34,060 nt of DNA from Myxococcales bacterium. GTDB lineage: Bacteria > Myxococcota_A > Polyangia > Polyangiales > Houyiibacteriaceae. This document shows positions 8,046 through 16,101 of the stretch, piece after piece. Under the pieces are notes generated by a model that saw only the letters and a list, made by a program, of their open reading frames with translations, made no database searches and was not told the origin of the DNA. The DNA lies in NCBI GenBank assembly GCA_020430775.1, contig JAGQJE010000111.1, positions 1-34,060 on the forward strand, given 5' to 3'. Within the stretch, counting starts at the first letter, position 1. Each line of letters begins with the position of its first letter. The translations under genes were made by a program, and so were the position numbers.

Positions 8046-9860
8046 GTGCGAAGCGACCGTGTGGGGGCGCGCCGGCAGGCGGACGTCGTGATCTGTGGCG
8101 GGGGGCTGGCCGGCCTCACGCTCGCGCGCCAGCTTCGCCTCGAGGTGCCCGCCGCGGCGGTGCTCGTGCTCGAGCGCACGACGCGCCCCCTCCCGGACGC
8201 CTGTCACAAGGTCGGTGAGTCGACGATCGAGCTGGGCGCGCACTACCTCGCGCACACGCTCGGTCTCGAGGCGTACCTCCGCCGCGAGCACATCCTGAAG
8301 AACGGGCTGCGCTTCTTCGGCGGAGACACCGCCGGCACCTTCGGGGAGCGGCCGGAGATCGGTCCTTCCGAGCCGCCGGTCATCCCCGCGTTCCAGCTCG
8401 ACCGCGGCAAGCTCGAGCGCGACCTCCGCGCGATGGTCGAGGCCGAGGGCGTGACGCTGGTCGAGGGGGCGATGGTCGAGGCCGTCGCGCTCGACGAGGG
8501 GTCGAGCGGGTCGGCGGCGCCGGGCGCGCACACGGTGACGTATCGGGACGCGGCAGGCGCGTCCCACACGGTCGCGGCGCGCTGGGTCGTCGACGCGATG
8601 GGCCGGCGCCGGCTCCTCCAGAAGCAGCTCGGGCTCCGCCGCCCTGCGAGCAACCCACAGTCCGCGGCGTGGTTTCGGGTCGCCGAGCGCGTGGTGCCCG
8701 CGGACCTCGTTGCACCCTCCGTTCGCGCATGGCACGCGCGTGACGTCGGCGGCTCGCGGTGGCGCTCGACGAGCCACCTCATCGGGCGCGGCTACTGGGT
8801 GTGGATGATCCCCCTGTCGACGGGGTTCACGAGCCTCGGTGTCGTCGCGGACGCGGCGGCGCATCCCTTCGCGAGCTTCAACACGCCGGAGCGCGCCCGC
8901 GCGTTCTTGCGCGCGCACGAGCCGGCCCTCGCGGCGCGGCTCGAGGACGTCGCGTTCGCCGACTTTCGCGCGATGCCGGACTACAGCTACCTGAGCGAGC
9001 GCGTGCTGAGCGCGCAGCGGTGGGCCTCGGTCGGGGAGGCGGGCTTCTTCGTCGACCCGCTCTACAGCCTCGGGGGGGACTTCCTGGGCCTGGGCAACAC
9101 CTTCGTCGCCGCGCTCGTCGCGGACGATCTGAGCGGGCACCTCGACCCCGCCAAGGTGGACGAGCTCAACGCGTTTCTGTACGAGACGTCGCGGGACGCG
9201 CTGCGGACGACGTCGGGCAACAGCGCGATCTTCGCCCACGCGCGCATCTTCGCTGCCAAGCTCTGGTGGGACTTCTTCCACTACTGGTCCTTCTTCGCCG
9301 CCTACTTCTTTCAGCAGCTCTGGAAGCTCGACCTGCGGGAGCACCACGCCGTGCGGGCGATCGGGCACCGGTATGACGCGCTGAACGTGGTCGCGCAGCG
9401 CGTGCTCGAGACCTGGGCGGAGCTGTCGCCCGAGCGGCTCGACGGGCGGCGGGCGTTCATGCCGCTCCCGATGTTTCCCTCGGTCCTCGCCGACCAGCAC
9501 CTCGCGCTCACCGAGCCGCGGACACCGGAGCAGACGCTCGCGAAGATGGCGGGCGACGTGCAGACCGCCGAGGCGCTGGTCCGCGAGCTGGTGGTGCTCG
9601 CGCTCCGCGACCTCGGCCCCGCGCTCGCGCGCCGCTTCGGCGAGGTGGCGCGGCTCGATACGCTCGGGTTCGTACCGTCCGACCCGCGGGTGGTGGCCGA
9701 CGACCTGCCGCGGCGGGCCCGCGTCGAGGCGCTGCCGCCCATCGCGCGCGACATGGAGCGCGCGCTCGGACGGACCTCTTCGAGCGTCGCGACCTCGGCG
9801 CTCCTCGCGGCTGCCCTCGACGGCGCCCGCGCCGCCTCCTCCGCCGACTCCGCGGCGTGA
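8046..9860 (+). CDS. Flavin-dependent halogenase-like FAD oxidoreductase
   Basis: 604 residues. An N-terminal FAD-binding fold begins with VVICGGGLAGLTLA (about 14-27), followed by KVGES (55-59), a motif of the non-tryptophan flavin halogenases. The diagnostic halogenase motif W-x-W-x-I-P is intact as Trp251-Val-Trp253-Met-Ile-Pro256. The second FAD segment, GEAGFFVDPLYSLGG, corresponds to the usual G-D-A-x-F-x-D-P. Such enzymes use reduced FAD, oxygen and halide to halogenate aromatic or carrier-bound substrates. The protein is about 80-100 residues longer than typical, with a C-terminal helical extension. A free-standing acyl carrier protein follows 35 bp downstream, which suggests a carrier-tethered substrate. 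Epoxidation or hydroxylation by a halogenase relative cannot be excluded. The flavin reductase partner is not in the window. Confidence 0.85.
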   Translation: MRSDRVGARRQADVVICGGGLAGLTLARQLRLEVPAAAVLVLERTTRPLPDACHKVGESTIELGAHYLAHTLGLEAYLRREHILKNGLRFFGGDTAGTFGERPEIGPSEPPVIPAFQLDRGKLERDLRAMVEAEGVTLVEGAMVEAVALDEGSSGSAAPGAHTVTYRDAAGASHTVAARWVVDAMGRRRLLQKQLGLRRPASNPQSAAWFRVAERVVPADLVAPSVRAWHARDVGGSRWRSTSHLIGRGYWVWMIPLSTGFTSLGVVADAAAHPFASFNTPERARAFLRAHEPALAARLEDVAFADFRAMPDYSYLSERVLSAQRWASVGEAGFFVDPLYSLGGDFLGLGNTFVAALVADDLSGHLDPAKVDELNAFLYETSRDALRTTSGNSAIFAHARIFAAKLWWDFFHYWSFFAAYFFQQLWKLDLREHHAVRAIGHRYDALNVVAQRVLETWAELSPERLDGRRAFMPLPMFPSVLADQHLALTEPRTPEQTLAKMAGDVQTAEALVRELVVLALRDLGPALARRFGEVARLDTLGFVPSDPRVVADDLPRRARVEALPPIARDMERALGRTSSSVATSALLAAALDGARAASSADSAA

Positions 9861-9877
9861 TCTCCCCCGTCCCCATC

Positions 9878-9886
9878 TGCTAGACG
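9878..9886 (+). promoter_or_regulatory. Extended -10-like element TGCTAGACG before the ACP gene
   Basis: TGC-TAGACG lies 9 nt before ATG 9896, in the 35-bp gap after the halogenase. It shares the TGCTAG core with other starts in the window but lacks the final T. It may give the carrier protein gene a second, nearly leaderless transcript. Confidence 0.4.
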
Positions 9887-9895
9887 CGACCTCTC

Positions 9896-10234
9896 ATGAC
9901 ACGCGAAGAAATCCTCCAAGAGATCGTCGAGATCCTCTCCGACTCGTTCGAGCTCGACCCCAAGCAGATCCACCCCGAGTCGACGCTCTACGAAGACCTC
10001 GACCTCGACAGCATCGACGCCGTCGACATCTTCGTGCAGCTCCGCGATCTCACCGGTCGCCGCCCGAACCCGGACGTCGCGAAGGAGATCCGCACCGTCG
10101 ACGAGCTCGTCACCTTCGTCGAGGACGAGCTCGCGGCCGCGGAGCGCGGCGATCCTGAGCCGGAGCCGGCGGCGCCGCCGACCCGCACCGAGGCGGCGCC
10201 CGACGACACGGGCTCGGCCGCCTCGGGGACGTGA
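9896..10234 (+). CDS. Acyl carrier protein, free-standing
   Basis: 112 residues. The four-helix carrier fold spans about 1-85, with the phosphopantetheine attachment motif DLDLDSIDAVD, the serine being Ser39. The remaining tail is Pro/Glu/Ala-rich and probably disordered, an extension not found in the housekeeping AcpP (about 78 residues). The carrier holds acyl or aryl intermediates as thioesters. It is placed between the halogenase and the dehydratase-like gene and overlaps the latter by 4 nt (GTGA), so it most likely serves this small pathway rather than general fatty acid synthesis. Phosphopantetheinyl transferase and ketosynthase genes are not in the window. Confidence 0.9.
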   Translation: MTREEILQEIVEILSDSFELDPKQIHPESTLYEDLDLDSIDAVDIFVQLRDLTGRRPNPDVAKEIRTVDELVTFVEDELAAAERGDPEPEPAAPPTRTEAAPDDTGSAASGT

Positions 10235-10680
10235 GGGAGCCCGTGGGGGACCGACACGAACCGCTGTCCACGCTGCTCGATCGCATCCCCCACCGGCCGC
10301 CGATGCGCCTCATCGACGAGGTGCTCGAGGTGGGCGACGCGCACATCGTGACGGCCGCGACCATCGCGCCGAGCCACATCCTGCTGCGCGACGGGATCGT
10401 CTCGCCCCTGCTCGCCATCGAGATCTTCGCGCAGTCCGCCGCGGCGCTCGTCGCCCACCGGAGCGGCGCCGGCGGCGCTTTGCACATCTCCGGTGCGCTG
10501 CTCGGCACGCGGAGCCTCGACGTGTTCACGGACGGCTTCAGGGTCGGCGACCGCCTCCGCGCCGTCGCCCGAGAGGCCTGGGGCGCGGGGGCGCTCGCCC
10601 AGTTCGAGTGCGACCTGTACCTCGACGAGGCACGCGTCGCCCACGGGTCGATCAACGTGACGAGCGAAGCGGTCGGTTAG
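10231..10680 (+). CDS. ApeP-like hotdog-fold 3-hydroxyacyl-ACP dehydratase
   Basis: 149 residues, the size of a single hotdog domain. The N-terminal motif IPHRPPMRLIDEVLEV (19-34) is typical of the FabZ/ApeP group; it is followed by ILLRDGIVSPLLAIEIFAQ with the helical residues that carry the active-site acid in this group. Predicted role: dehydration of, or simple binding to, a 3-hydroxyacyl-ACP in polyene or fatty chain formation. ApeP-type dehydratases are typical of aryl polyene clusters. The GTG start overlaps the ACP stop by 4 nt, consistent with a joint function. Substrate and direction are inference. A thioesterase role is possible, since hotdog enzymes vary in function. Confidence 0.8.
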   Translation: MREPVGDRHEPLSTLLDRIPHRPPMRLIDEVLEVGDAHIVTAATIAPSHILLRDGIVSPLLAIEIFAQSAAALVAHRSGAGGALHISGALLGTRSLDVFTDGFRVGDRLRAVAREAWGAGALAQFECDLYLDEARVAHGSINVTSEAVG

Positions 10681-10738
10681 CGGCCCATCGGGGCGCGGGT
10701 GATCGAGCCTCGCTGGGTGGCAGGCGGCGCGGATGCCC

Positions 10739-10747
10739 TGCTACCGT
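10739..10747 (+). promoter_or_regulatory. Extended -10 element TGCTACCGT, predicted leaderless start
   Basis: TGC-TACCGT ends 5 nt before ATG 10753, which argues for that ATG as the aminotransferase start. No Shine-Dalgarno sequence is seen between the two. Confidence 0.5.
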
Positions 10748-10752
10748 GCGGG

Positions 10753-11895
10753 ATGTTCTCCGATCGCACGGCGCGGTCCCGCGCACACAACGCGCTCGCG
10801 CTCGCGGTCGAGGAGCGGGCGCGCCGTGACCCGCCGCTGCTCGACCTCACGGTGTCGAACCCGACCGCGGCCGGCCTGCCCTACGACGCGGCGGCCATCC
10901 GTGAGGCGCTCGGAAGCGCGGACGGCCTGCGCTACGCGCCGAACCCGCTCGGGCTCGAGCCGGCCCGTCGAGCCGTCGCCGAGGCGCTCCGGCTGCCCGG
11001 CGCCGATCACGTCGTCCTCACCGCGAGCACCAGTGAGGCGTACGCCTTCCTCTTCACGCTGCTCTGCGACCCGGGCGACGACGTGCTGGTGCCGCGCCCG
11101 AGCTACCCGCTCATCGAGCTCCTCGCCGGCCTCGGCGCGGTCACCACGCGCCCCTACGACCTCCGCTACGATGGCGAGTGGTACCTCGACGCCGGCTCGC
11201 TCGACCGCGTGCGCACCCCTCGCACGCGCGCGTTGCTCTCCGTCAGCCCCAACAACCCGACCGGCGGCTATCTCCGCCAGGCCGAGCTCGAGGCGGCGCT
11301 CGACCGGGGGCTGCCCGTCGTCGTAGACGCGGTCTTCGCGCGCTACGCCCTCGACGGGTGCCCGGAAGCCGCCGCCCCGCTCGACGCGACGCGCGGGCTA
11401 GTCTTCACCATGGGCGGCCTCTCGAAGCACGTCGGGCTGCCGCAGATGAAGCTCGCCTGGATCGTCGTCAGCGGCGAACCGGCCCTCCGGGACGAAGCCA
11501 TCGCGCGCCTCGAGCTCATCGCGGACTCGTTTCTGTCCGTCTCGACGCCGACCCAGGCCGCGACGCCCGCCCTGCTCCGCCACGGGCGCGTGACCGCCGA
11601 CGCCATCGCGGCCCGCACGGCGCGCAACCTCCGCGCGCTCCGCGCTGGCCTGGACGCGGCGTCGCCCGCCACCTGTCTACGCGTCGAGGGCGGCTGGTAC
11701 GCGCCGCTTCGGCTCCCGCGCACCCAGAGCGACGACGCCTGGGCCCACGCGCTGCTCGAGGTCGGGGTTCGCGTCCAGCCCGGGTGGCTCTACGACTTCG
11801 CGACCGACGACCACCTCGTGGTCAGCCTCCTCACCGAGCCGTCCGTGTTCGACGAGGGCATCGAGCGCCTTCACGACCGCCTCGCCCGCGGCTGA
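10753..11895 (+). CDS. Class I/II PLP-dependent aminotransferase
   Basis: 380 residues of fold-type I aminotransferase. Visible motifs are the phosphate/ring-binding segment ASTSEAYAF (91-99), the substrate-site SPNNPTGGY (165-173), DAVFARY (192-198) and the Schiff-base lysine in GGLSKHVGLP (Lys225). It transfers an amino group between an amino acid and a 2-oxo acid; the specific substrate is not evident. A longer frame starts at 10699, but the ATG at 10753 directly follows a -10-like box, so the shorter form is preferred. It lies 72 bp after the dehydratase gene. Whether it belongs to the halogenase group (for example making an aromatic precursor) or is independent cannot be told. Confidence 0.85.
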   Translation: MFSDRTARSRAHNALALAVEERARRDPPLLDLTVSNPTAAGLPYDAAAIREALGSADGLRYAPNPLGLEPARRAVAEALRLPGADHVVLTASTSEAYAFLFTLLCDPGDDVLVPRPSYPLIELLAGLGAVTTRPYDLRYDGEWYLDAGSLDRVRTPRTRALLSVSPNNPTGGYLRQAELEAALDRGLPVVVDAVFARYALDGCPEAAAPLDATRGLVFTMGGLSKHVGLPQMKLAWIVVSGEPALRDEAIARLELIADSFLSVSTPTQAATPALLRHGRVTADAIAARTARNLRALRAGLDAASPATCLRVEGGWYAPLRLPRTQSDDAWAHALLEVGVRVQPGWLYDFATDDHLVVSLLTEPSVFDEGIERLHDRLARG

Positions 11896-11920
11896 GGCCA
11901 CGCGGCCGGTGACGACCCGC

Positions 11921-11936
11921 GAGCGCTGCCGCGCTC
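11921..11936. terminator. Short hairpin between convergent genes
   Basis: GAGCGC (11921-11926), loop TGCC and GCGCTC (11931-11936) form a 6-bp stem in the 39-bp gap between the aminotransferase (+) and the cystathionine synthase (-). It overlaps the stop codon of the latter. There is no T-tract; it is a weak candidate based on position. Confidence 0.3.
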
Positions 11937-13305
11937 AGTGACGCGCGAGGTAGTCGATGAGGTCGATCTTGGTGATGACGGCGACGAGCGCGCCGTCCAC
12001 CTGCACCAGCACGACGCGCACCTCGTTGAGCAGGGCCTGCACCTCGGCGAGCGGTGTCGCCGGCGACGCGGACGCGAAGTCGGCCTCGACGAGGGGCCCC
12101 ACCGGGCTGTCGAGCGACTCCTCCTCGCTCACGATGTAGCGCAGGAGATCGACCTCCGAGATGGCGCCGAGCAGGCGCGTCCCGTCGAGCACGGGGACCT
12201 GCGAGACCCGGTGCTCCTTGAGCAGCGCGACGACCTCGCGCACCGAGTCGCCCGCGCGCGCGGCGATGACCGGGTTGTCGACGCGGAAGCGGATGAGGTC
12301 TGCGACGGTGCCGAGGGTCGCGCCCGGGCCGAGCAGGCCGTGCTCGCGCATCCAGTCGTCGTTGAAGATCTTCGAGAGGTACTTCGACGCCCCGTCCGGC
12401 AGGATGACCACCACGCGCACGCCGCCGCCGCGCGCCCTGGCGTACTTCAGGGCGCCGGCGACCGCGGCGCCGCTCGACCCGCCGACGTAGAGCCCCTCGC
12501 GGCGCACGAGCTCGCGCGTCATCGCGAACGACTCGCGGTCGTCGACGCGGACGACGTCGTCGAGCAAGGAGAGATCGATCGTCGACGGGATGAAGTCCTC
12601 GCCGATGCCCTCGACCTTGTAGGTGAAGGGCGTCGTGAGCCGCCCGTTCTTGAAGTAGTCGTAATAGAGCGAGCCGACGGGATCGACGCCGATGAGCGCG
12701 ACGTCCGGCTTCTTCTCGCGCAAGAAGCGCCCGACGCCGGTGACCGTGCCGCCGGTGCCGAGCCCCGCGACCAGCGCGTCGAACCCGCCGCCCGTCTGCG
12801 CCCACAGCTCCGGTCCGGTCGAGCGGTAGTGGCCGCCCGGGTTGTCTTGGTTGTGGTACTGGTTCGCGTAGAACGCGCCCGGCGTCTCGTCACACACGCG
12901 CCGCGCGACCGAGTAGTAGCTCCGCGGGTCGTCGGGCTCGACGGCCGTCGGGCAGACGAGCACCCTCGCCCCGAACGCGCGCAGCGAGGCGATCTTTTCG
13001 TCGCTCATCTTGTCGGGCATCACGAACACGCAGCGGTAGCCGCGCACGGCGGCGATCATCGCGAGCGCGGCGCCGGTGTTGCCGCTGGTCGCCTCGACGA
13101 TCGTCCCGCCGGAGCGGAGCTCGCCGCGGCGCTCCGCCTCGTCGACGAGGTGCAGCGCCATGCGGTCCTTCATCGAGCCGGCCGGGTTCAGGTACTCGCA
13201 CTTCGCGTAGATCTCCGCGTCGACGTCTCCGACGACGCGCCGCAGCCTCACGAGCGGCGTGTCACCGACCGCCTCCAGAATCGAATCGACCGCGCCTTCG
13301 AGCAT
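11935..13305 (-). CDS. cbs: Cystathionine beta-synthase/cysteine synthase with C-terminal CBS pair
   Basis: 456 residues, close to the usual length of bacterial enzymes with a regulatory tail. The PLP domain spans about 1-320: Lys46 in PAGSMKDR forms the Schiff base, TSGNTG (73-78) binds the substrate carboxylate, and GTGGTVTGVGR binds the PLP phosphate. Two CBS motifs at about 330-385 and 400-455 end the protein and may bind adenine nucleotides or AdoMet. Reaction: serine (or O-acetylserine) plus homocysteine or sulfide to cystathionine or cysteine. The start ATG 13305 is preceded by AGGGAG and gives the family length; the longer frame to 13407 is Ala-rich and unlike coding sequence. It shares sulfur metabolism with metH but not an operon. 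Confidence 0.9.
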   Translation of the reverse strand: MLEGAVDSILEAVGDTPLVRLRRVVGDVDAEIYAKCEYLNPAGSMKDRMALHLVDEAERRGELRSGGTIVEATSGNTGAALAMIAAVRGYRCVFVMPDKMSDEKIASLRAFGARVLVCPTAVEPDDPRSYYSVARRVCDETPGAFYANQYHNQDNPGGHYRSTGPELWAQTGGGFDALVAGLGTGGTVTGVGRFLREKKPDVALIGVDPVGSLYYDYFKNGRLTTPFTYKVEGIGEDFIPSTIDLSLLDDVVRVDDRESFAMTRELVRREGLYVGGSSGAAVAGALKYARARGGGVRVVVILPDGASKYLSKIFNDDWMREHGLLGPGATLGTVADLIRFRVDNPVIAARAGDSVREVVALLKEHRVSQVPVLDGTRLLGAISEVDLLRYIVSEEESLDSPVGPLVEADFASASPATPLAEVQALLNEVRVVLVQVDGALVAVITKIDLIDYLARH

Positions 13306-13325
13306 CGCGCGCTCCCTTCCCGTCA

Positions 13326-13331
13326 AGCATA
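13326..13331 (-). promoter_or_regulatory. -10-like element TATGCT upstream of cystathionine synthase
   Basis: TATGCT lies 20 nt before ATG 13305, inside the small inverted repeat CCCGT...ACGGG (13317-13333 region). With AGGGAG just downstream this gives a short leader. No clear -35 box is seen. Confidence 0.35.
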
Positions 13332-13491
13332 CGGGCTCCGCCGCCGCATCGCCGATCGAAGCGCCGCGCGCGGGAGCGGCTCGGGCGGCGAGCACATCGG
13401 GCGACATCGGTCGCGGGGTCGCGTCGGCCGGCGCGCGCTCAGGCCGGCAACACCGCGCCGCGCCGGGGCGAGCAGCGCCTGCGCCGGCGAG

Positions 13492-14775
13492 TCACTCGGC
13501 GGCGTGCGCGCGCCGGGCGCTGCGCGGTTCGTAGTGAAAACGCGCGTCGGCGGCGAGCGCGTCGTAGGAGCCAAAGGTCGCGTCGGCGTCCACGACGTCG
13601 TCGAGCGGCTCGCGCGGATCGCCCCCGGGGTCGGGGCCGAACACGCGCAGCGGCTCGTAGCGGGTGTTGCGCTCGACGGGTACCCGCCCCGAGTCGCGGA
13701 TGATCTTGCGGAGCGTCGCGGGGGTCATGAGCTGGCCGTGGGTCGCGCCGGCCGCGGTCGAGATGCTCTCGTTCATCAGGGTACCGCCGACGTCGTTGAC
13801 GCCACAGTCGAGCAGCGCCTGGGTCTGGCGCAGGCCCTCCTTGACCCACGAGGCCTGGAGGTTCGGGATGTCCGCCCCGACCATCAGACGCGCGATGGCG
13901 TACAGGCGCACGACGTCCTGCCCGGTCGGCCCAGGCTGCACCCCGGGGACCTCGGCCTTCACGAAGAGCGGCGACTCGGCGTGCACGAACGAGAGCGGCA
14001 CCAGCTCGGTGAAGCCGCCCGTCTCCCGCTGGATCGAGCGGAGCAGCGCGAGGTGCTTCATGCGGTCTTCGGCGGACTCGACGTGGCCGAACATCATCGT
14101 CGAGGTGGTCGGGATGCCGAGGCGGTGCGCGGTGGTGATGACCTCGATCCACTCGGCCGTGCGGATGCGGTGCGGGGCGATGCGGTCGCGGATGGCGTCG
14201 TCGAGGATCTCCGCCGACGTCCCGGGGAGCGACCCGAGCCCCGCCTCACGGAGCGCGATGAGGTACTCCTCGATGGAGAGGCGGGAGAGCGCCGCCCCGA
14301 ACTTCACCTCCTCCGGCGAGAACGCGTGGATGTGCACGTCGGGCGCGGCGGCGTGGATGGCGCGGCACAGGGCGAGGTAGGTGTCGGGGCGGGTGTCCGG
14401 CGCGAGCCCGGCCTGGATGCAGACCTCCGTCGCGCCGTGCTCCTTCGCCTGCACGACCCGGCGCACCACCTCCTCGATGGGCAGGAAGTACCCCTGCTCC
14501 GAGCGCACCCCGCGCGCGAACGCGCAGAAGCGGCAGGTCTTGATGCAGACGTTGGTGAAATTGACGTTGCGGTTGACGACGTAGGTGACGCGCTCGCCGA
14601 CCTGACGGCGGCGCAGCTCGTCGGCCACGAGGCAGAGCGCCGCGGTGTCTCGTCCCCGCACGGCGCTCAGGCGCACGCCGTCGGCGACCGAGAGGTCCTC
14701 ACCGGCGAGCGCGCGCTCGAGGATCTGGCGCGGCTCCCGCGTGACCCCCGACAACAGCGACTCGATCGTGCTCAT
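13492..14775 (-). CDS. cofH: CofH subunit of FO synthase (radical SAM)
   Basis: 427-residue radical SAM enzyme. The cluster motif is C-x3-C-x2-C: Cys77, Cys81 and Cys84 in CIKTCRFCAFARG. Further family features are EVCIQAGLAP, HIHAFSPEEV and LPGTSAEIL, the last shared by CofH and the related menaquinone enzymes MqnC/MqnE. CofH joins tyrosine-derived 4-hydroxybenzyl to 5-amino-6-ribitylaminouracil, the first half of FO (deazaflavin) synthesis. The identity is supported by the neighbour cofG, only 19 bp upstream. In Actinobacteria the two are fused as FbiC; here they are separate, in the order cofG-cofH. F420 pathway genes such as cofD/fbiA and fbiB are not in the window. A menaquinone role is unlikely given the pair. 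Confidence 0.9.
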   Translation of the reverse strand: MSTIESLLSGVTREPRQILERALAGEDLSVADGVRLSAVRGRDTAALCLVADELRRRQVGERVTYVVNRNVNFTNVCIKTCRFCAFARGVRSEQGYFLPIEEVVRRVVQAKEHGATEVCIQAGLAPDTRPDTYLALCRAIHAAAPDVHIHAFSPEEVKFGAALSRLSIEEYLIALREAGLGSLPGTSAEILDDAIRDRIAPHRIRTAEWIEVITTAHRLGIPTTSTMMFGHVESAEDRMKHLALLRSIQRETGGFTELVPLSFVHAESPLFVKAEVPGVQPGPTGQDVVRLYAIARLMVGADIPNLQASWVKEGLRQTQALLDCGVNDVGGTLMNESISTAAGATHGQLMTPATLRKIIRDSGRVPVERNTRYEPLRVFGPDPGGDPREPLDDVVDADATFGSYDALAADARFHYEPRSARRAHAAE

Positions 14776-14794
14776 GGCGGCACCCTACTCTCCT

Positions 14795-16021
14795 TCAGCC
14801 GTGCGTGTCGCACGCGCCCTGGCGCGCGGCGCCCGCGACGCACTCGGCCCGGGCGAGCCGAGCCGCGACGGACGCCACGGGCCCGAGCAACGACTCGCTC
14901 AAAAAGCCCGGCTTGTCGAGGTACCGAGGGTAGATCGGCAGGCGCGGACGGAGCCCAAACCCGGCGCGCGCGCACTCTGCCTCGAGCCGCGCGATCTGCG
15001 GCCAAGGGTGCCCCGGGTTGATGTAGTCGGGCGTGACGGGAGAGATGCCGCCGAAGTCGTTCAGGCCCGCGGCGATGAGCAGCTCGGTCGCAGCCGGGTT
15101 CAAGTTCGGCGGGGCCTGCACGCTCACCTCGTCGTCGAGGACGAGGCGCGCGAGCGCGACCGCGTGAGCGACCTCGAGGTCCTCCGGCTCCGGCGCGTCG
15201 CGCATCGGGATCGTCGGCTTCGCGCGGAAGTTTTGGACGATCACCTCTTGGATGTGCCCGCCCTCGCGGTGCAGCGCGCGGATGGCGAGCAGCGTCTCGA
15301 CGCGCTCGCGCCGCGTCTCCCCGATGCCGAGCAGCAGCCCCGACGTGAACGGGATCGACAGCTCGCCGGCCTGCCGCGTCATCGCGAGGCGAACCGCGGG
15401 CCGCTTGTCCGGCGCCTTGTGGTGCGGCATCCCGCGCTCGCACAGGCGCTCGCTCACGTTCTCGAGCATCAGGCCGAGGCTGACGTTGACCGCCTTGAGC
15501 CGCGCCATGTCCTCGGGCGTGAGGATGCCGGCGTTCGTGTGCGGGAGCAGGCCGTGCTCGAGCGCGAGCGCGCCCGCCCACTCGAGGTAGTCGACCGTGC
15601 TGCCGTGCCCCCAGGAGCGCAGCAGCGCGTGGTAGGCGCGGAAGCTCGTCTCCGGCGTGTCGCCGAGGCAGAAGAGCGCCTCGACGCAGCCCTGCGCGCG
15701 CGCCTGCTCGAACACGATGCGCAGCTCGCCCGGCGACATCGTGTGCTCGCCCGGCTGGCCCGGCGAGCGCCGGAATGTGCAGTAGTCGCAGCGGTTCCGG
15801 CAGAGGTTGGTGAGCGGGAGGAAGACCTTCGGCGAGTACGTGAGCGTCCGGCCCCACGCACGGTCCCGCCGCGCGGCGGCGAGCGCGAGCAGCTCGTCGA
15901 GCGCCGCGCCGCGTGCCTCCGAGAGGGCGAGCGCGGCGTGGTCGCTCAGCGGCTCACCGAGCGCCACCTCGCGGAGCGCCGCGGTGACCTCCGCCGGTTG
16001 TCGAGCAGACGCTGTTCGCAT
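14795..16021 (-). CDS. cofG: CofG subunit of FO synthase (radical SAM)
   Basis: 408 residues. Radical SAM cluster cysteines Cys74, Cys78 and Cys81 in LCRNRCDYCTFRR, followed by FCLGDTPE, LLPHTNAGILT and PFTSGLLLGIGET, all typical of CofG. It closes the deazaflavin ring, producing FO from the CofH product. The ATG at 16021 is taken as the start: a -10-like TGCTAGCGT lies at 16081-16073, and the alternative GTG 16072 would abut that box with no room for initiation upstream of it. The conserved region begins well after either start. It lies 80 bp after the LLM oxidoreductase gene and 19 bp before cofH. Together they imply that this organism makes coenzyme F420 or at least FO. Confidence 0.92.
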   Translation of the reverse strand: MRTASARQPAEVTAALREVALGEPLSDHAALALSEARGAALDELLALAAARRDRAWGRTLTYSPKVFLPLTNLCRNRCDYCTFRRSPGQPGEHTMSPGELRIVFEQARAQGCVEALFCLGDTPETSFRAYHALLRSWGHGSTVDYLEWAGALALEHGLLPHTNAGILTPEDMARLKAVNVSLGLMLENVSERLCERGMPHHKAPDKRPAVRLAMTRQAGELSIPFTSGLLLGIGETRRERVETLLAIRALHREGGHIQEVIVQNFRAKPTIPMRDAPEPEDLEVAHAVALARLVLDDEVSVQAPPNLNPAATELLIAAGLNDFGGISPVTPDYINPGHPWPQIARLEAECARAGFGLRPRLPIYPRYLDKPGFLSESLLGPVASVAARLARAECVAGAARQGACDTHG

Positions 16022-16072
16022 GGGTGACCAGCCCCGCCAGAGGCCAACGCGCGGATGGAGTCCGCGCAGCAC

Positions 16073-16081
16073 ACGCTAGCA
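16073..16081 (-). promoter_or_regulatory. Extended -10 element TGCTAGCGT upstream of cofG
   Basis: TGC-TAGCGT reads on the minus strand in the 80-bp gap between the LLM gene and cofG. Initiation about 7 nt downstream would give a leader of about 45 nt to ATG 16021. This suggests that cofGH can be transcribed independently of the P450-LLM operon. Confidence 0.4.
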
Positions 16082-16101
16082 CCCCGCGAGCGTGCGAGGC
16101 G

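Noticed and set aside
13306-13407. An N-terminal extension of the cystathionine synthase to 13407
   Set aside because: The added residues are Ala-rich and lie upstream of a good ribosome site and a -10-like box; the shorter form has the family length.
11938-15021. A 1027-codon open frame on the plus strand
   Set aside because: It is antisense to the cystathionine synthase, cofH and cofG genes, which carry complete catalytic motifs; the translated product shows no domain and has mirror-type composition.
16022-16072. A longer CofG starting at GTG 16072
   Set aside because: The -10-like TGCTAGCGT ends at 16073, right next to that GTG, so a transcript from it would start inside the extension; ATG 16021 is compatible.
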